From contig NZ_JACDXW010000011.1 in assembly GCF_020539505.1 (NCBI RefSeq), positions 1-41,355 on the forward strand: a stretch of 41,355 bases of DNA, given 5' to 3'. Below, one piece after another: positions 39,735-41,355 of the stretch (its first letter is position 1; every line of letters starts with the position of its first letter). A program made the position numbers and the translations under genes. The DNA comes from Mesopusillimonas faecipullorum. Lineage in GTDB: Bacteria; Pseudomonadota; Gammaproteobacteria; Burkholderiales; Burkholderiaceae_B. A model generated the notes under the pieces. That model was given only the letters and a program-made list of their open reading frames with translations, did no database searches and was not told the origin of the DNA.

Positions 39735-40667
39735 ATGGATAAGCTACTGGCAATGAGGGTATTTGAGCGCGTGGCCAACGAGAACGGCTTTGCCGCAGCA
39801 GCGCGAACCATGGATATGTCGCCCCCAGTAGTCACGCGACTGATCGCCGAACTGGAAGCCCATTTGGGTACGCGGCTATTTCAACGCACCACACGGCGCG
39901 TAGCGCTGACGGAAGCGGGCGAAGCCTATCTGTCCCGTGTGCGCCAGATACTGCAAGACCTGGACGAAGCCGACGGCATCGCCAGCGCCCACACTAACCA
40001 ACTGGCCGGTCGCCTACGCATACACACCCAACCCGTGCTGGCCAGCTACGTCATTGCGCCCATGTTGTCGAAGTTTCGCCAACTATATCCGGGCATCATT
40101 ATTGATTTAGAAGTGGATTCGCGCCGCGACCCGCCCATAGAAGACTATGACATCACCCTATTGGGCGTAGATGCCAGCTTTGACGCCGACATCGTCGCAC
40201 GCAAAATCACCGGCACCGAAGTCATACTGCTGGCCTCGCCCGAGTACATTGCACGCAAAGGTACGCCCAAGCAGCCACCAGAACTGGCCCAACACGACTG
40301 TCTGCGCCTGAAAGCACCCGAAGGGCCGCTGCGCCCCTGGCGTTTGTGGCACGCGAATCAACGCGAGAAAGCGATAGAGGTCGCCATAGAATCGGTAATC
40401 GTCGCCAACCACACCGACACCCTATTGCGCGCCTGCCTGGACGGCGCCGGCATTACTTCGATCTCGGTGGATATTGCGGCGCCCTACCTGGCGCGGGGGG
40501 AATTGGTTCGAGTATTGAACCCGTGGATAACAGGGCAACTTGCCATGTACGCGGCGCTGCCCAGCCGCAAGTTCATTCCGCAAAGATCGACGGTATTTTT
40601 AGACTATTTAACGGAACATACCCGCAAGCAAACCAGCCAAGCCATGCAGGCCTGTGGGGTTAGCTAG
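39735..40667 (+). CDS. LysR-family transcriptional regulator
   Basis: 310 aa. The winged HTH is at residues 1-60 (MDKLLAMRVFERVANENGFA, then TRLIAELEAHLGTRLFQRTT). The effector domain follows from about 92 (LAGRLRIHTQPVLASYVIAP). This resembles the CrgA/AaeR-like LysR branch. The inducer is unknown. It is divergent from yceI, so control of yceI and itself is the simplest model. Length and domains are complete. Confidence 0.93.
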   Translation: MDKLLAMRVFERVANENGFAAAARTMDMSPPVVTRLIAELEAHLGTRLFQRTTRRVALTEAGEAYLSRVRQILQDLDEADGIASAHTNQLAGRLRIHTQPVLASYVIAPMLSKFRQLYPGIIIDLEVDSRRDPPIEDYDITLLGVDASFDADIVARKITGTEVILLASPEYIARKGTPKQPPELAQHDCLRLKAPEGPLRPWRLWHANQREKAIEVAIESVIVANHTDTLLRACLDGAGITSISVDIAAPYLARGELVRVLNPWITGQLAMYAALPSRKFIPQRSTVFLDYLTEHTRKQTSQAMQACGVS

Positions 40668-40701
40668 CGGGTAAGCTTTCATCAACGTGGATTAGCTACG
40701 A

Positions 40702-41175
40702 TTAGCTGATAGCGCTAGGGTACTGCTGAGGTGCCAGTTGGTTCAGCTTTACACCGGCCTGGCCCACGCGAAACTCGCCATTGCGAACCGCCTCAGCCAG
40801 CTCAGCCTGAACTTCGGCACGCGTAGCACCAGGAGCCGCTTGATGTGCAGCGTAGCGCTCGGGGTTCAGCTCGTTAAGCTTTACACCAGCTTGACCGATA
40901 CGAACGTCACCGTTACGTACCGCAGCCGCCAGTTCCTCGTTCACGTCTTCACGCGTTAGCTGCGAAGCCTTTTGCTGAGCGGGATACAGATGAGGCAGCA
41001 GCTCGTTTTCCTTCAGGCCGGCCTGGCCCACGATAACGTCACCGTTACGAATGGCTTCGGCCAACTCAGCCTGAACCTGAGCGCGGGTAACGGGGGTGGC
41101 GTCGGCAGCGATGGCTTGGCCAGCCAGCAAAGTACCTAAAGCAAGAGCAATAGCAGAGGCTTGTGTGCGAATCAT
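40702..41175 (-). CDS. DUF4148 exported protein with three repeats
   Basis: 157 aa. Signal peptide at residues 1-23 (MIRTQASAIALALGTLLAGQ, then AIA). The mature part is three copies of a unit of about 42 residues, of the form TRAQVQAELAEAIRNGD, then GQAGLKENEL and a short Pro/Tyr tail. DUF4148 proteins are small, exported, and typical of Burkholderiales; many have one or two such units. Function unknown. The second and third units are closest to each other in the GQAGVKLN segment. Confidence 0.9.
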   Translation of the reverse strand: MIRTQASAIALALGTLLAGQAIAADATPVTRAQVQAELAEAIRNGDVIVGQAGLKENELLPHLYPAQQKASQLTREDVNEELAAAVRNGDVRIGQAGVKLNELNPERYAAHQAAPGATRAEVQAELAEAVRNGEFRVGQAGVKLNQLAPQQYPSAIS

Positions 41176-41302
41176 GATGTGTCCTTTCTGTTTCAGTTAG
41201 TTGCCTGAAGCACAGTCTTTGCACTTCAGGGCGCCTCGAAAAACCTCCGCCTCGCCCGCCCTTGGTAAAATTACGACGTCCTGAACCCCGCAGCCTGCAC
41301 CG

Positions 41303-41355
41303 ATGAAACCACGCACCGCCATCAAGACCGACCTGTTCGCCGACGAGCATCACCG
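41303..41355 (+). CDS. Transposase, IS5-type, 5' end only (window edge)
   Basis: ATG at 41303 opens MKPRTAIKTDLFADEHH and runs off the window. This N-terminus resembles IS5-family transposases. If correct, the left end of the insertion sequence lies between the DUF4148 gene and 41303; the stretch near 41225-41250 (GGGCGCCTCGAAAAACC) may be the terminal inverted repeat, but the other end is needed to confirm it. Confidence 0.55.
   Translation, partial: MKPRTAIKTDLFADEHH

Noticed and set aside
1-41355. CRISPR array
   Set aside because: No regularly spaced direct repeats of the needed length were seen; the repeated elements found are palindromic or leader hairpins at irregular spacing.

Overview
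The window covers one end of a large integrative and conjugative element (ICE) and the bacterial chromosome it is inserted in. The chromosomal part (about 30.8-41.4 kb) carries trmB, thiS, a BON-LysM protein, ffh, a CcsA/YpjD-like membrane protein, a PP0621-like protein, ampD, a dienelactone hydrolase, htpG, yceI, a LysR regulator and a DUF4148 protein. DUF4148 and this gene mix point to Burkholderiales, probably Alcaligenaceae; that placement is an inference from gene content. The right edge cuts into what looks like an IS5-type transposase gene.

The ICE (1 to about 30.8 kb) belongs to the clc/PAGI-2/PFGI-1 family. Its P4-type integrase lies beside the 3' end of a host tRNA-Gly(CCC) gene, the evident attachment site. 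Every ICE gene is read leftward. In transcription order: integrase; a 251-aa unknown protein; AlpA; a ParA / HicA-like / ParB partition block; DUF2857; STY4528-type and PFL_4669-type proteins; DUF3158; Ssb; topoisomerase III; a 9-kb block of mostly uncharacterised ICE genes including the STY4534-type replication protein (duplicated DUF3577), DUF3275, a methylase-fold protein and a SNF2-like helicase; then cargo; then the start of the transfer module (PilL N-terminal lipoprotein, a membrane coiled-coil protein, a secreted protein cut by the window edge). The rest of the transfer genes and the second att site lie outside the window.

The cargo at 1.49-6.2 kb is a complete four-gene qatABCD anti-phage operon with 1-4 base overlaps between consecutive genes. 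It is inserted between the helicase terminator and pilL and looks less GC-rich than the ICE backbone.

Three signals are not explained by the genes. First, almost every gene between 8.8 and 17.5 kb is preceded, 20-60 bases before its start, by a 5'-leader of one design: a CCCACC-like tract, then a hairpin whose stem sequence differs in each copy but stays complementary. In three copies a longer 5' part adds two more stems with compensatory changes. Second, a 23-bp palindrome (GAGCTATCCCC, one base, and its reverse complement) occurs three times, in the gap before topB and twice in the gap before the PFL_4669-type gene. Third, a cluster of inverted repeats next to an AT-rich island sits inside the STY4528-type replication gene. 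These are the best candidates for undescribed biology here.
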